Of a stretch of 34,325 bases of DNA, positions 34,254-34,325 are shown one piece after another. Origin of the DNA: Stenotrophomonas sp. MYb238. GTDB lineage: Bacteria; Pseudomonadota; Gammaproteobacteria; Xanthomonadales; Xanthomonadaceae. Position 1 is the first letter of the stretch. Every line of letters begins with the position of its first letter. A program made the position numbers and the translations under genes. The stretch covers positions 1 to 34,325 of the forward strand of contig NZ_WIDL01000034.1 of assembly GCF_009496535.1 (NCBI RefSeq), written 5' to 3'. The notes beneath the pieces are model-generated. The model saw nothing but the letters and a program-made list of their open reading frames with translations. It did not search any database and was not told the DNA's origin.

Positions 34254-34325
34254 GGTGTGCGAACCAGCGGTTCGCTGCCCCGCGAACGCCCTCGCGCTGG
34301 CGCAAGGGCCGGGGCGCGGAGCGGG

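Noticed and set aside
34254-34325. Start of another gene at the right edge
   Set aside because: The sequence is repeat-like and GC-rich, with no ribosome site or recognisable coding start before the window ends.

Overview
The window is about 34 kb of very GC-rich bacterial chromosome with tightly packed genes. It most resembles a gammaproteobacterium of the Xanthomonadaceae/Lysobacteraceae (Xanthomonas, Pseudoxanthomonas, Lysobacter or a relative). Reasons are the complete non-phosphorylative L-fucose operon beside glycoside hydrolases, a family-typical palindromic repeat (core GGAGCGGCTTCAGCCGC), DUF3667 and PA2169-type proteins, and an M56-peptidase-like tail with glutamine/glutamate-rich heptads. 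I see no tRNA, rRNA, CRISPR array, prophage or complete insertion sequence. Species cannot be fixed from the sequence alone.

Layout. (1) 1-1519: the 3' part of a coiled-coil tailed protein (+), a bidirectional terminator, and a small four-helix-bundle stress-type protein (-). (2) 1820-5566: a three-gene overlapping operon on the minus strand: N-formylglutamate amidohydrolase-like, DUF1704/MATCAP-like metallopeptidase, and glutathione-synthetase-like ATP-grasp ligase. This is the least understood module and the best candidate for an undescribed system. (3) 5678-9321: a helicase/exonuclease pair resembling Bacillus MrfA/MrfB (YprA/YprB), with a REP-type repeat pair translated inside the exonuclease gene. 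(4) 9475-16905: a mosaic of single genes: periplasmic protein, AI-2E/PerM transporter, DUF3667 membrane protein, NTF2-like protein, a thymidylate kinase of unusual sequence type, RlmF rRNA methyltransferase, PIN/NYN nuclease-like protein, and an OmpA lipoprotein with 17-residue repeats. (5) 17034-34219: a glycan and fucose utilisation locus.

The fucose locus is the main metabolic unit. Eight minus-strand genes (29381 down to 21423), mostly overlapping by 1 or 4 bases, encode an L-fucose importer (FucP), mutarotase, L-fucose dehydrogenase, fuconolactonase, L-fuconate dehydratase, 2-keto-3-deoxy-fuconate dehydrogenase and a diketo-acid hydrolase, plus an exported GH29 alpha-L-fucosidase. Together they would release, import and oxidise fucose to pyruvate and lactate. 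Divergent from this operon, a GH20 hexosaminidase lipoprotein and a GH3 enzyme overlap by one base. A second GH20 enzyme (with PA14 domain) is divergent from an alkaline-phosphatase-superfamily protein followed by a FadR-type GntR regulator. The shared promoter at 29382-29462 carries FadR-like palindromes overlapping both predicted promoters, so the GntR protein is the obvious candidate repressor. The substrate is likely a fucosylated, GlcNAc-containing glycan (inference).
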